DNA of 37,165 nucleotides. Source: Treponema sp. (lineage in GTDB: Bacteria; Spirochaetota; Spirochaetia; Treponematales; Treponemataceae). Each line of letters opens with the position of its first letter. The first letter of the stretch is position 1. A model generated the notes under the pieces. It did no database searches. It worked only from the letters and a program-made list of their open reading frames with translations, and was not told the DNA's origin. Positions 21,011-29,216 of this stretch are shown here, piece by piece. Both the position numbers and the translations under genes were made by a program. Location of the stretch: NCBI GenBank assembly GCA_016296575.1, contig JAEDJA010000025.1:1-37165 (forward strand). The letters run 5' to 3'.

Positions 21011-22058
21011 TATCGAAGATTCAGAAAATCTGCATATTGTCCGCGCCGATACTCCATTTTTCGGTGATAATGATACTGATAATGGCGTTAGTCTTCGTCC
21101 TAAAACTCTGAACGAATTTCTTGGACAGGAAAACGTTAAGAAAAATCTGAAGGTTTTTGTAGATGCAGCAAAAAGCCGTGGTGAACCTTTGGATCATCTT
21201 TTTCTTATGGGGCCTCCAGGACTTGGAAAAACAACACTGGCACAGATTGCTGCCAATGAACTTGGAGTGGAATTTAAGGTTACTTCTGCTCCGGCACTTG
21301 AAAAACCAAAGGATCTTGTAGGAATCCTTTCAACCATTACAGAGGGAACTGTTTTCTTTATTGATGAAATCCATCGGTTAAAGCATACAATCGAAGAAAT
21401 GCTTTATATTGCCATGGAAGATTATGAGCTTGACTGGATAATTGGTCAGGGAGCCGCAGCTCGTACGGTACGTGTGCCTATTCCTCGTTTTACTTTGGTG
21501 GGTGCTACAACAAAAGCTGGAACTGTTGCAAGTCCTCTTCGAAGCCGTTTTGGTATTATCCAGCGTTTTGAATATTACACACCCGAAGAACTGGCTCTGA
21601 TCATAAAAAGGTCGGCAAAGCTTCTGGAAGTGGCAGTAAATGATGATGCGGCTTTATTGATGGCAACATGCAGCAGGGGAACTCCACGTGTAGCAAACAG
21701 GGTTCTTCGTCGTATGAGGGATTTTGCTCAGATTGAAGGACAGGGCATCATTACAAAAGAAATTGTTATGAATGGATTGGATCGTCTTGAAATTGATCAG
21801 TATGGTCTTGAACGTTACGACCGGGAAATCCTTAAATCTATTATTGAAAAATTTGGTGGCGGCCCGGTAGGTGCTGAAACCCTTGCAATAAGTGTGGGAG
21901 AATCCCTGGATACTTTGGAAGACTATTACGAGCCTTACCTGATTCAGTGTGGTTTTTTGCAGCGAACACCAAAAGGACGCGTTGCCACACCAAAAGCATA
22001 TGAACTTTTAGGATTAAAAGCAGGAAATACAGATGAGAACCCAGGATTTTTATTTTGA
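21003..22058 (+). CDS. ruvB: Holliday junction DNA helicase RuvB
   Basis: This AAA+ motor drives branch migration with RuvA. Walker A is GPPGLGKT (about 70-77), Walker B is FFIDEIHRL, sensor 1 is LVGATTKAG, and the arginine-finger region is SPLRSRFGI. A C-terminal winged helix carries RTPKGRVAT. I place the start at GTG 21003, 6 nt after GGGGG and overlapping the ruvA stop (GTGAATAG); a TTG at 21000 is the alternative. The protein is 351 aa, close to the family norm. Its 3' end overlaps queA by 26 nt. Confidence 0.96.
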   Translation: MNSIEDSENLHIVRADTPFFGDNDTDNGVSLRPKTLNEFLGQENVKKNLKVFVDAAKSRGEPLDHLFLMGPPGLGKTTLAQIAANELGVEFKVTSAPALEKPKDLVGILSTITEGTVFFIDEIHRLKHTIEEMLYIAMEDYELDWIIGQGAAARTVRVPIPRFTLVGATTKAGTVASPLRSRFGIIQRFEYYTPEELALIIKRSAKLLEVAVNDDAALLMATCSRGTPRVANRVLRRMRDFAQIEGQGIITKEIVMNGLDRLEIDQYGLERYDREILKSIIEKFGGGPVGAETLAISVGESLDTLEDYYEPYLIQCGFLQRTPKGRVATPKAYELLGLKAGNTDENPGFLF

Positions 22059-23073
22059 TTTACCAGAAGATCTGATTGCACAGCATCCAAGCGGAGTACG
22101 TGGGCAGGATAAGCTTATGAAGCTGGGGCGTAATGACGGCTCGGTGGAAGATCATATGATGGATGACCTTCCAGATCTTATTGAACCAAATACCCTTATG
22201 GTTTTTAACAATTCCCGTGTTCGCCGCGCCCGTGTTTATGGTGTTAAAGAGTCTACTGGCCGAGAAATTGAATTCATGTTCCTTAATCAGATTGATAAAG
22301 AATGCCGGGTATGGAACGTTATGGTGAAAAATGCAAAAAAACAAAAAGCCGGCATGACCTACCGTTTTCCTGACGGTTCTATCGGTGAAATCATCGAAAT
22401 TGAAGGAAACAAAGGAACTGAATTCCGTGCACTTCAGTTTGATTTTGTAATTGATGAAGCCTGGTTTGAAAAAAATGGTCATATTCCGCTTCCACCATAT
22501 ATCCGCCGTGAAGATACTGAAGAAGACAGTGAACGCTATCAGAACGTTTATTCCCGGGAAGTAGGAAGTGCCGCCTGTCCTACAGCTGGTCTTCACTTTA
22601 CTCCAGAAATGCTTGAACGTCTTAAGGAAAAGGGCATTGAAATGGAATTTGTAACACTGCATGTAGGTCTTGGTACCTTCCTTCCAGTGCGTGAGGACAA
22701 CATCGAAGATCACAAAATGCACACTGAATATTACACGGTAACTAAGGAAGTTGCCGACAAAATCAATAAGGCTAAAAAAGAAGGCCGTCCAATCCTTGCT
22801 GTTGGAACTACAAGTGTTCGTACCGTAGAAAGTGCCAGTGAAGACGACGGAACAGTAATTCCGGGCACTAGAGGAACACACATTTTTATGTATCCAGGCT
22901 ATAAATTTAAGGTAGTAGACCAGATGTTCACCAATTTTCATACACCTGAAAGCACCCTCATTATGCTGGTAAGTGCTTTTGCCGGAAAAGAAAACATCAT
23001 GAACGCCTATAAACACGCTGTTGATAAACGTTACCGTTTCTTCAGTTATGGTGACTGCATGCTTATAAAATAA
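22033..23073 (+). CDS. queA: S-adenosylmethionine:tRNA ribosyltransferase-isomerase QueA
   Basis: This 346-aa enzyme transfers and isomerises the ribosyl group of SAM onto preQ1 in tRNA, forming epoxyqueuosine. Family motifs are FDLPEDLIAQHP at the N-terminus, MVFNNSRVRRARV, GHIPLPPYIRRED, AACPTAGLHFTPEML, LHVGLGTFLPV, AVGTTSVRTVES and TNFHTPESTLIMLVSAFAG. It is full length. The start ATG 22033 lies inside ruvB, with AGGA upstream. The ruvAB-queA order, with tgt about 8 kb downstream, puts two queuosine steps in one neighbourhood. Confidence 0.96.
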   Translation: MRTQDFYFDLPEDLIAQHPSGVRGQDKLMKLGRNDGSVEDHMMDDLPDLIEPNTLMVFNNSRVRRARVYGVKESTGREIEFMFLNQIDKECRVWNVMVKNAKKQKAGMTYRFPDGSIGEIIEIEGNKGTEFRALQFDFVIDEAWFEKNGHIPLPPYIRREDTEEDSERYQNVYSREVGSAACPTAGLHFTPEMLERLKEKGIEMEFVTLHVGLGTFLPVREDNIEDHKMHTEYYTVTKEVADKINKAKKEGRPILAVGTTSVRTVESASEDDGTVIPGTRGTHIFMYPGYKFKVVDQMFTNFHTPESTLIMLVSAFAGKENIMNAYKHAVDKRYRFFSYGDCMLIK

Positions 23074-23140
23074 TTTTTCTGTAACCTTGAAAAACATTTT
23101 TTGTTCACTTAGTAAATCTCTTTTTTAGTGAGGTATTACT

Positions 23141-24097
23141 ATGACGCTTGAAAAAAAGAAACTCGGATTTTATGCAGGACTTGGATTTGCAGTACAGGTT
23201 ATTATTGTATTCCTGTTTTGTATCAACGGATGTTCAGTTTCCAAAGGGAAAATTTTATATGCAGACCAGGCTTCTATGTCCGTGGACAGGGAATCAAAGA
23301 ATTTTAAATCAACAGCATCAAAAACACTGGCTTTTAATTCCGTTGCTATGGAAGAAGCTTCTGTAGAGATGGATTATGAATCTGTAAATGGAGCTTTCGA
23401 AACTGAGGATGGTACTGACTGGATAAAAAAAATCATCAGGAACGGAAATATCGGTCTTGAAGTTGAAAGTCTTTCAGATGCACTTTCGCAGATTGAAAAC
23501 TGGGTTTCGTCTTTTGGAGGATATATTTCATCTTCAGATGAAGGAAGCTCCTATCTTAATGTACGGGCTCACATTCCGGAAAACCGCTTTGATGAAGCCA
23601 TGGAGATAACCGGTAATTTTGGAAAACTGATTTATAAAAATGTTTCCAGCAGGGATGTTACAGACCAGTATTATGATATTGATACAAGATTAAAAAATAA
23701 AAGACTTCTTCTTGAAAAGCTGCAGGGATATCTTAAGGACGCAAAAAATATAACTGAAATCATGCAGGTTGAAAGTAAGATTGAAAACTGTACAAGTGAA
23801 ATTGAAAGTCTTCAAGGCCAGCTGAACCGTCTTTCAAAAGAAATCTCTTATTCGGAAATTTATATAAATGCAAATCTTCCTAATAACTACACGGAGTCGG
23901 GATTTATTCTGCCTGATACAAAAAGCCAGTTCCGTGAATTTATTTCAAATATAATTGATTTTAGTATGGGCTATATCTGGTCAATTCTTTACATTCTTAC
24001 TGGCGGAACACTTTGTGTACTTCTTGCGGCTTTTCTGTTCTGGCTTTGTTTTGGAAAACTGGGGCTTGTAAAGAAATTGTTCAGGAAGCTTAAATAA
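23141..24097 (+). CDS. DUF4349 family membrane-anchored lipoprotein-like protein
   Basis: This 318-aa envelope protein has an N-terminal hydrophobic segment ending FLFCINGCS. Cys31 could be lipidated, although the preceding helix is long. Ser/Ala-rich sequence follows to about residue 95. The DUF4349 core then starts with KKIIRNGNIGLEVESLSDAL, continues with SFGGYISSSDEG and VSSRDVTDQYYDIDTRLKNK, and is followed by a coiled coil (about 185-235). A C-terminal membrane helix (about 268-295) and basic tail close the protein. Function of the family is unknown. A ribosome binding site GAGG precedes ATG 23141. It lies 67 nt after queA and may be read through from it. Confidence 0.82.
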   Translation: MTLEKKKLGFYAGLGFAVQVIIVFLFCINGCSVSKGKILYADQASMSVDRESKNFKSTASKTLAFNSVAMEEASVEMDYESVNGAFETEDGTDWIKKIIRNGNIGLEVESLSDALSQIENWVSSFGGYISSSDEGSSYLNVRAHIPENRFDEAMEITGNFGKLIYKNVSSRDVTDQYYDIDTRLKNKRLLLEKLQGYLKDAKNITEIMQVESKIENCTSEIESLQGQLNRLSKEISYSEIYINANLPNNYTESGFILPDTKSQFREFISNIIDFSMGYIWSILYILTGGTLCVLLAAFLFWLCFGKLGLVKKLFRKLK

Positions 24098-24135
24098 ACT
24101 TTTGTATAATTATAAGGATTTTTTTTATATTACAA

Positions 24136-24164
24136 ATGAAAAATCGGTGATTTCCTATTATAAT
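24136..24164 (+). promoter_or_regulatory. Promoter of the MutS-like gene
   Basis: ATGAAA (24136-24141, four of six -35 positions), a 17-bp spacer and a perfect TATAAT (24159-24164) lie 6 nt before ATG 24171. There is no Shine-Dalgarno, so leaderless transcription is predicted. Confidence 0.55.
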
Positions 24165-24185
24165 GAAAGTATGAAATCACCGATT
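24142..24185. repeat. Perfect 13-bp inverted repeat around the MutS-like promoter and start
   Basis: AATCGGTGATTTC (24142-24154) and GAAATCACCGATT (24173-24185) are exact reverse complements separated by 18 nt. The gap holds TATAAT and most of the ATG start codon. Arm centres are 31 bp apart, about three helical turns. It could act as an operator on DNA or as an RNA hairpin in read-through transcripts. Confidence 0.9.
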
Positions 24186-25841
24186 AGTCTGCTTTGTCCG
24201 GAAGGAATTGATCCGGAATATATTGAAATGTCACAGGATACTGTACACGATCTTTCTCTTGATGATCTTTGTCGACTTGTCACCGGGGAAAAATGTGAAC
24301 AGGATATGGCTCTTTACATTCTTTCCCATCTGACTAAAAATGAAAATGTAATCAGATACCGTACAGAAGTTTTTGAAGATATTCTTTTAAACCCCGGTCT
24401 TCGTAAAAGAATGCTGGAACTATTAAAAAAAGTGGATTATATCCGTCAATTCTCCAGCTTTAGCAGGGAAAGTGATGCGGCTGGTATTTGGCAGCTTTTA
24501 CATCGCCTTGGAGACCTTGGTGATTACATTGTTTGTGTTGAGGAGCTGGCAGACTGTCTTTCCGCCACTGAAATTAAATCTTTGGGACTTATAAGCATCC
24601 GTGATTATGTAAAGAAAATCCATCAGGACGGTAATTTTGCCGCCATGAAAAAAGATATTGCAGAACTTAAATTCGACGCTGCAGAAATCAAAAGTCTTAC
24701 CATTGGAATAAACCTGAATAACAAAATGGAACCGGTTGAAATCGGTATAAACAGCATAAACAGACGTCCTTTTAAAAATTCAAAAATTTTCCACAATATG
24801 ATAGATGCCTGTAAGTATAAAAATGAAGAAGATGGTGCTGACTGGGACGGATCCTACAAATTTTCAAGTGATACAGACTGGGCTGATTCCTTTTTAAATC
24901 AGGAAACATTCTTCAAATTCAACGGACTTATTGGGCCTGTAAATGGAACTACCGACGTTGTTCGTTCACTGGACAGAATTGCTTCAGGCGTTCTACGTGA
25001 TACATGCCGCCGTCTAAAAAACAAGCTTTCAGAATATGCGGCTGTAAGTATCAATGTAATCATAAATAATCTTCTTCCAGAACTTTTATTTTACGTAAAA
25101 TTTGCAGAATATATTGAAGGTCTTAAGTCAAAAGGTTTTGTAATGAATAAACCTTCCGTTTTATCCTCTGAACTGAGGAGCCTTAAGTCAGAAGGACTAT
25201 ATAATCTTAAGCTTACAGAAAAAATCACACCTGAAGAAATAGTGGGAAATACACTGGATTTTGATCCGGAGCACCGTAGTTATATTCTTACAGGTGCCAA
25301 TCGTGGCGGAAAAACTACAATCACCGTTGCTACAGGAATTGCCTTTGTTATGGCTCAGGCAGGTCTTTACGTTCCGGCAGATAGCTTTGAATTCAGCCCT
25401 GTTGATCAGATTCACACACATTTTCCAGCAGATGAAAACAAGACTATGGAACTGGGCCGCCTTGGTGAAGAATCACGACGTTTCAAGGAAAGTTACAGGG
25501 CCGCTACAAAATACAGTCTTCTTCTTTTGAATGAAAGTTTTTCGACTACAAGCTTTGAAGAAGGGTATTATATTGCCCGTGGTGCTGTAAAAGCAATTCT
25601 TTCAAAAGGCTGCCGTACAATCTACAATACCCATATGCACAAGCTTGCCTTTGATATTGATGAAATCAACGGAGAAGTGAAAGGTGATTCAAAGGCTTCA
25701 AGTATGATTGTAGTTTCAGAAGGCGGAGTAAGATCCTTCAAAGTGCAGGTGGCAAAACCTGAAGGCCAGTCTTACGCCATGGATATAGCCATAAAATACG
25801 GCGTAACCTACGAACAGCTCATGGAAGATCAGAAAGATTAA
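24171..25841 (+). CDS. MutS-like ATPase (MutS domain V protein)
   Basis: This 556-aa protein has a C-terminal MutS-type ATPase but lacks the MutS mismatch-recognition N-terminus. Walker A is GANRGGKTTITVA (MutS usually GPNMGGKS). The Walker B position reads YSLLLLNESFSTTSFEE, with Asn where MutS has Asp. The TIYNTHMHKLA segment carries the MutS His switch. The helical region (about 60-380) resembles the clamp and lever domains. ATG 24171 is preferred because homologues begin near the MKSPISLLCPEGI stretch; a TTG frame extends to 24102. A role in DNA repair or structure sensing is inferred. Its stop shares the TTAA with the convergent priA stop. Confidence 0.82.
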   Translation: MKSPISLLCPEGIDPEYIEMSQDTVHDLSLDDLCRLVTGEKCEQDMALYILSHLTKNENVIRYRTEVFEDILLNPGLRKRMLELLKKVDYIRQFSSFSRESDAAGIWQLLHRLGDLGDYIVCVEELADCLSATEIKSLGLISIRDYVKKIHQDGNFAAMKKDIAELKFDAAEIKSLTIGINLNNKMEPVEIGINSINRRPFKNSKIFHNMIDACKYKNEEDGADWDGSYKFSSDTDWADSFLNQETFFKFNGLIGPVNGTTDVVRSLDRIASGVLRDTCRRLKNKLSEYAAVSINVIINNLLPELLFYVKFAEYIEGLKSKGFVMNKPSVLSSELRSLKSEGLYNLKLTEKITPEEIVGNTLDFDPEHRSYILTGANRGGKTTITVATGIAFVMAQAGLYVPADSFEFSPVDQIHTHFPADENKTMELGRLGEESRRFKESYRAATKYSLLLLNESFSTTSFEEGYYIARGAVKAILSKGCRTIYNTHMHKLAFDIDEINGEVKGDSKASSMIVVSEGGVRSFKVQVAKPEGQSYAMDIAIKYGVTYEQLMEDQKD

Positions 25842-27850
25842 AGCAGGCTCACCGGATCTACGTCATATTCGATGTAGACGTTCTGGTTGTGTGTGTAGTC
25901 CTTCTGCAGTTTTCGGGCCATGGTTTGAAGTGGAAGAACTGAAGTACCTTTTAAAAGAATCTGGTAACGGTAATTCTGGCTGATTTTTAAAAGGGGACAT
26001 TCTGCGGGGCCTATGATTTCTGCATCTTTTGGAGCAAGGGTTTCAAGGATTTTTGCTGCATCTTCGGCACATTTCCAGGCCAGCCCCTGGTTTGCACTTC
26101 TGAATACCATGCGTACAAGTCGTGAGAAAGGCGGAAATCCTATTACAGCTCTTTGGGATAATTCAAGTTCATAAAAATCTCTGACACGGCCGGAAACGGC
26201 GTAAGCAATGCTTTCGTGACCGGGATTGTATGTTTGTACAAGAACCTTTCCGTCTGGGAAATAACGTCCGGCTCTTCCAGCAACCTGGGTAATCAAAGAA
26301 AAAGTTCGTTCTGCTGCACGGAAGTCGGGCATGTGAAGTCCTGTGTCGGCAAGAATTACTCCCACAAGGGAAAGCTTTGGAAAATTAAGACCTTTTGCAA
26401 CCATCTGTGTTCCCAGAAGAATGTCATAATCTCCGTTACGGAAACTGTCCAGCTTTTCAACCAGCTCTTCTTTTGATGTAATACTGTCTGTATCAAGGCG
26501 AAGAATTCTTGCCTGGGGAAATTTAGCGCGGGTTTCATTTTCTATAAATTCAGTTCCAAAACCGCTGGAACCAATTTCAACGGAACCGCATTTTGGACAG
26601 GAAGATGCAGGGTAGGTGGACCAGCCGCAGTAATGACATTTGAGACGGTTATCAGTTTTATGGTAGGTCATGGGAATTGAACAGTTTTTACATACAATCT
26701 CGTAGCCGCAGGAGGTACAGCTGAAAAAATGAGAAAATCCCCGGCGGTTCAAGAATAGAATTGTCTGTTTTCCATCTTTTATAGTCTTATCAATTTCTTT
26801 TTCCAGAGGTTCTGAGATACAGCCTGGAGAACGGAACTGTCTTAGATTTATACAGCCGATTTTTGGCATGGTTCCGCCTGCAAGTCGTTTTGTTAATGTG
26901 TGGCAGAAAATTGTTCCGGTTTTCATGCCGTACCAGGCTTCTACAGAAGGTGTGGCACTTCCCATCAATAAAGGAATCTTAAGGCTCTGGCAGCGGTGCA
27001 TGGCCACCTGTCTTCCGTGATACCGCGGAGTTGAATCACTTTTGTAGCTTCCGTCATGTTCTTCATCAATAATAATCAGGCCAAGATCTGGAACCGGTGC
27101 AAATACAGCACTTCTAGCACCTACAACAACCCTAGCTTCTTTTTTCATGATGCGGTGCCACTGGGAAAGTCGGCGGCTTGGTGTAAGGCCAGAATGAAGA
27201 ATTGCTGCTGTATTTCCAAATCGCTTAACGATACTTTCTGTAACCTGAGCTGTTAGCCCAATTTCCGGCACAAGATAGATTACGCCTTTACCTTCAGCTA
27301 AAACCCGTTCTGCAACTGAAAGAAAAACTTCCGTTTTACCAGTTCCAGTAGGTCCGTAAAGATAATGAAAACTTGCTTTTGGCGAATTATTTGCCGCGTT
27401 AAAAACCTCTTCTACGGCTTTAGACTGTTCATCAGAAAGATTTACCCTGGTGTCAGAATCTGCAAGCTCATCTTCAAAAGAAAAACCACCTGCACTGGAT
27501 TCCTTTCTTCCCGATGGAATCATGGAAAAAACTGCTTCACCGAAAGAACAAAGATAATAAAGACTAATCCATTTTGCAGTTTCAAGAAGCTCCGTAGTAA
27601 AAAGGGGCGTTTCATCAAGAATCTTTTTTACGTTCTTAATTTTATCATCGCCAACTTCACAGGAAGGAGGAATGGTTTCTGAAAGTTCAATTATAAGACC
27701 AGTAGTACGCTTATTCCCGAACATTATTTCTGCCCGGCAACCAACCTGAGGCAAAAATTCTTTAGCAGCTTTTTTTTCGTCGGGATTTTTATTCCATCTG
27801 TAGGTAAAAGGCTTATCCAGTGGAAGATTAAGGACAATCTGCAGATACAA
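25838..27850 (-). CDS. priA: Primosomal replication protein N' (PriA helicase)
   Basis: This 670-aa superfamily 2 helicase restarts stalled replication forks. An N-terminal DNA-binding domain (1-105) is followed by Walker A GPTGTGKT (166-173), DEEH at 262-265 and MGSATPS at 296-302. The two zinc sites use Cys378, 381, 387, 390, 405, 408, 418 and 421. The C-terminal helicase motifs GTQMVAKGLNFP and QVAGRAGR are present. The start is TTG 27850, supported by GGAGAG 6 nt upstream inside the end of the UDG gene and by alignment of YLQIVLNLPLDKPFTY with PriA N-termini. It lies 3 nt after UDG, in one operon with it. Confidence 0.95.
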   Translation of the reverse strand: MYLQIVLNLPLDKPFTYRWNKNPDEKKAAKEFLPQVGCRAEIMFGNKRTTGLIIELSETIPPSCEVGDDKIKNVKKILDETPLFTTELLETAKWISLYYLCSFGEAVFSMIPSGRKESSAGGFSFEDELADSDTRVNLSDEQSKAVEEVFNAANNSPKASFHYLYGPTGTGKTEVFLSVAERVLAEGKGVIYLVPEIGLTAQVTESIVKRFGNTAAILHSGLTPSRRLSQWHRIMKKEARVVVGARSAVFAPVPDLGLIIIDEEHDGSYKSDSTPRYHGRQVAMHRCQSLKIPLLMGSATPSVEAWYGMKTGTIFCHTLTKRLAGGTMPKIGCINLRQFRSPGCISEPLEKEIDKTIKDGKQTILFLNRRGFSHFFSCTSCGYEIVCKNCSIPMTYHKTDNRLKCHYCGWSTYPASSCPKCGSVEIGSSGFGTEFIENETRAKFPQARILRLDTDSITSKEELVEKLDSFRNGDYDILLGTQMVAKGLNFPKLSLVGVILADTGLHMPDFRAAERTFSLITQVAGRAGRYFPDGKVLVQTYNPGHESIAYAVSGRVRDFYELELSQRAVIGFPPFSRLVRMVFRSANQGLAWKCAEDAAKILETLAPKDAEIIGPAECPLLKISQNYRYQILLKGTSVLPLQTMARKLQKDYTHNQNVYIEYDVDPVSLL

Positions 27851-27853
27851 AGC

Positions 27854-28693
27854 TTACTCTCCAAAAAGGGAAGCGTATTCAGGACAGATTTTTTTTAATT
27901 CACTACCAAAGAGCTTAAGGTCCTCCCAGACAGGCCCTTTAAGACCTTCGTTCCTAAGAACTGCACTTGGGTGATAGGTGACCAGAACCGGTATATCCTG
28001 ATACTTAAAAAACTGGTTTCGAAGTTTTCCGATTGTCTGTTCTGAATTCAAGAGCTTCTGAGCTGCAACTTTTCCAACACAAAGAATCATTCTTGGTTTT
28101 AAGAGTCTGATCTGTGCTTCCATAAATCCCTGACATGCATCCATTTCTTCTGGAGCTGGATTTCGGTTCTCTGGTGGACGGCATTTTACTGTGTTCATTA
28201 TGTAGGTATTTGTATTGCGTGAAAGCTTGATTGCTATAAGCATTCGGTCCAAAAGTTGACCTGCTGGTCCTACAAAAGGAATACCTGTTTTGTCTTCATC
28301 GGCACCAGGTGCTTCTCCCAAAACCAGCACTAAAGGATTAGTGGAACCAATACCTGGAACAACGTTTGTTCTGGTGCGGGCAAGAGGACAACGGGTACAT
28401 CTGGCTATTTTCTGGTAAATGTCATCAAGATTCATTCCACTGTTTACACTAGCTTCAGATGGAGGTGGTGTAATAGGCATTTTTTGATTTTTTGGAGTAT
28501 CAGAAGCTGCGGTCTGGGAAGGTGAAATTTCAGATGATGGCACAGTGGATTCAATAACTGAAGAAGGAATTTCAACGACGGGTGAAACAGAAAAATCAGG
28601 TTCTTCCTGAAACTGAGGCTTTGTGTATCCTTCAAAGTATCGGGAAGCGGTTTTGAGCAGATTAAAAATGACTGATTTTTCGTTTGAATCCAT
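27854..28693 (-). CDS. Family-4-type uracil-DNA glycosylase (iron-sulfur)
   Basis: This 279-aa DNA repair enzyme removes uracil from DNA. The core (about 88-279) has the 4Fe-4S cysteines Cys99, Cys102, Cys171 and Cys187, the active-site motif LGEAPGADED (126-130 GEAPG), FVGPAGQLLDRM, and motif 2 HPSAVLRN (241-248). An unusual N-terminal extension of about 85 residues, rich in Ser/Pro/Glu and probably disordered, precedes the core. The start ATG 28693 has no ribosome binding site; an extended -10 (TGGTAAACT) ends 6 nt before it. Functional logic with the divergent dut is strong: one prevents and the other repairs uracil in DNA. Confidence 0.93.
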   Translation of the reverse strand: MDSNEKSVIFNLLKTASRYFEGYTKPQFQEEPDFSVSPVVEIPSSVIESTVPSSEISPSQTAASDTPKNQKMPITPPPSEASVNSGMNLDDIYQKIARCTRCPLARTRTNVVPGIGSTNPLVLVLGEAPGADEDKTGIPFVGPAGQLLDRMLIAIKLSRNTNTYIMNTVKCRPPENRNPAPEEMDACQGFMEAQIRLLKPRMILCVGKVAAQKLLNSEQTIGKLRNQFFKYQDIPVLVTYHPSAVLRNEGLKGPVWEDLKLFGSELKKICPEYASLFGE

Positions 28694-28699
28694 GTAATC

Positions 28700-28746
28700 A
28701 GTTTACCATATATTAGATGGAAAAAAAAGGATTTCTATGGTAGAAT
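28700..28746. promoter_or_regulatory. Divergent udg/dut promoter region
   Basis: Minus strand: extended -10 TGGTAAACT (28708-28700), ending 6 nt before the UDG ATG. Plus strand: extended -10 TGGTAGAAT (28738-28746), giving a dut leader of about 25 nt that contains a GGTGG ribosome binding site. Both boxes share the TGGTA core and no clear -35 is visible. Confidence 0.45.
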
Positions 28747-28778
28747 AATTAAGGTTTTATTTAACCGCGGGTGGAAAA

Positions 28779-29216
28779 ATGACAATCAATATCAAATGCG
28801 AAGATGGTGTAGTTCTTCCTTCATACGAAACTCCAGGCAGTGCAGGTGCTGATATCCGGGCCTTTATAAAAGATGACATGGTAATTCCATGCGGAGGACG
28901 GGCTCTTGTTCCAACAGGACTTTTTATGGAAATTCCTGAAGGTTATGAAGTGCAGATTCGTCCAAGATCTGGGCTTGCCTTGAAAAAGGGGATTCTTGTA
29001 CTTAACACTCCAGGTACAATAGACAGCGATTACCGCGGCGAAGTAAAAATTATTCTTGCAAATCTTGGTGAAGAGCCTTTTGTAATCAAAAATGGTGACC
29101 GCATTGCACAGATGATTGCAAGTCCTGTAATTCAGGCTGGTTTTACCAGAGTTGATTCAATCTCCGAAACAGAAAGGGGAGAAGGCGGCTTTGGACATAC
29201 AGGAGTAAAAAACTGA
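28779..29216 (+). CDS. dut: Deoxyuridine 5'-triphosphate nucleotidohydrolase (dUTPase)
   Basis: This 145-aa homotrimeric dUTPase hydrolyses dUTP to dUMP, limiting uracil in DNA and feeding dTMP synthesis. All five motifs are present: GSAGADIRA (I), QIRPRSGLA (II), LNTPGTIDSDYRGEV (III), NGDRIAQMI (IV) and the C-terminal RGEGGFGHTG (V) that closes over the active site. Normal length. GGTGG lies 5 nt before ATG 28779. It is the first gene of a seven-gene run, and its TGA overlaps the probable CTG start of lptF. Confidence 0.96.
   Translation: MTINIKCEDGVVLPSYETPGSAGADIRAFIKDDMVIPCGGRALVPTGLFMEIPEGYEVQIRPRSGLALKKGILVLNTPGTIDSDYRGEVKIILANLGEEPFVIKNGDRIAQMIASPVIQAGFTRVDSISETERGEGGFGHTGVKN

Noticed and set aside
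22060..23097. 345-codon open frame on the minus strand
   Set aside because: It lies exactly antisense to queA, has low-complexity Phe/His-rich sequence and no ribosome binding site; queA is full length with all family motifs.
24102..24170. TTG-initiated extension of the MutS-like protein
   Set aside because: No ribosome binding site before the TTG; ATG 24171 follows a TATAAT box and fits the expected family N-terminus.
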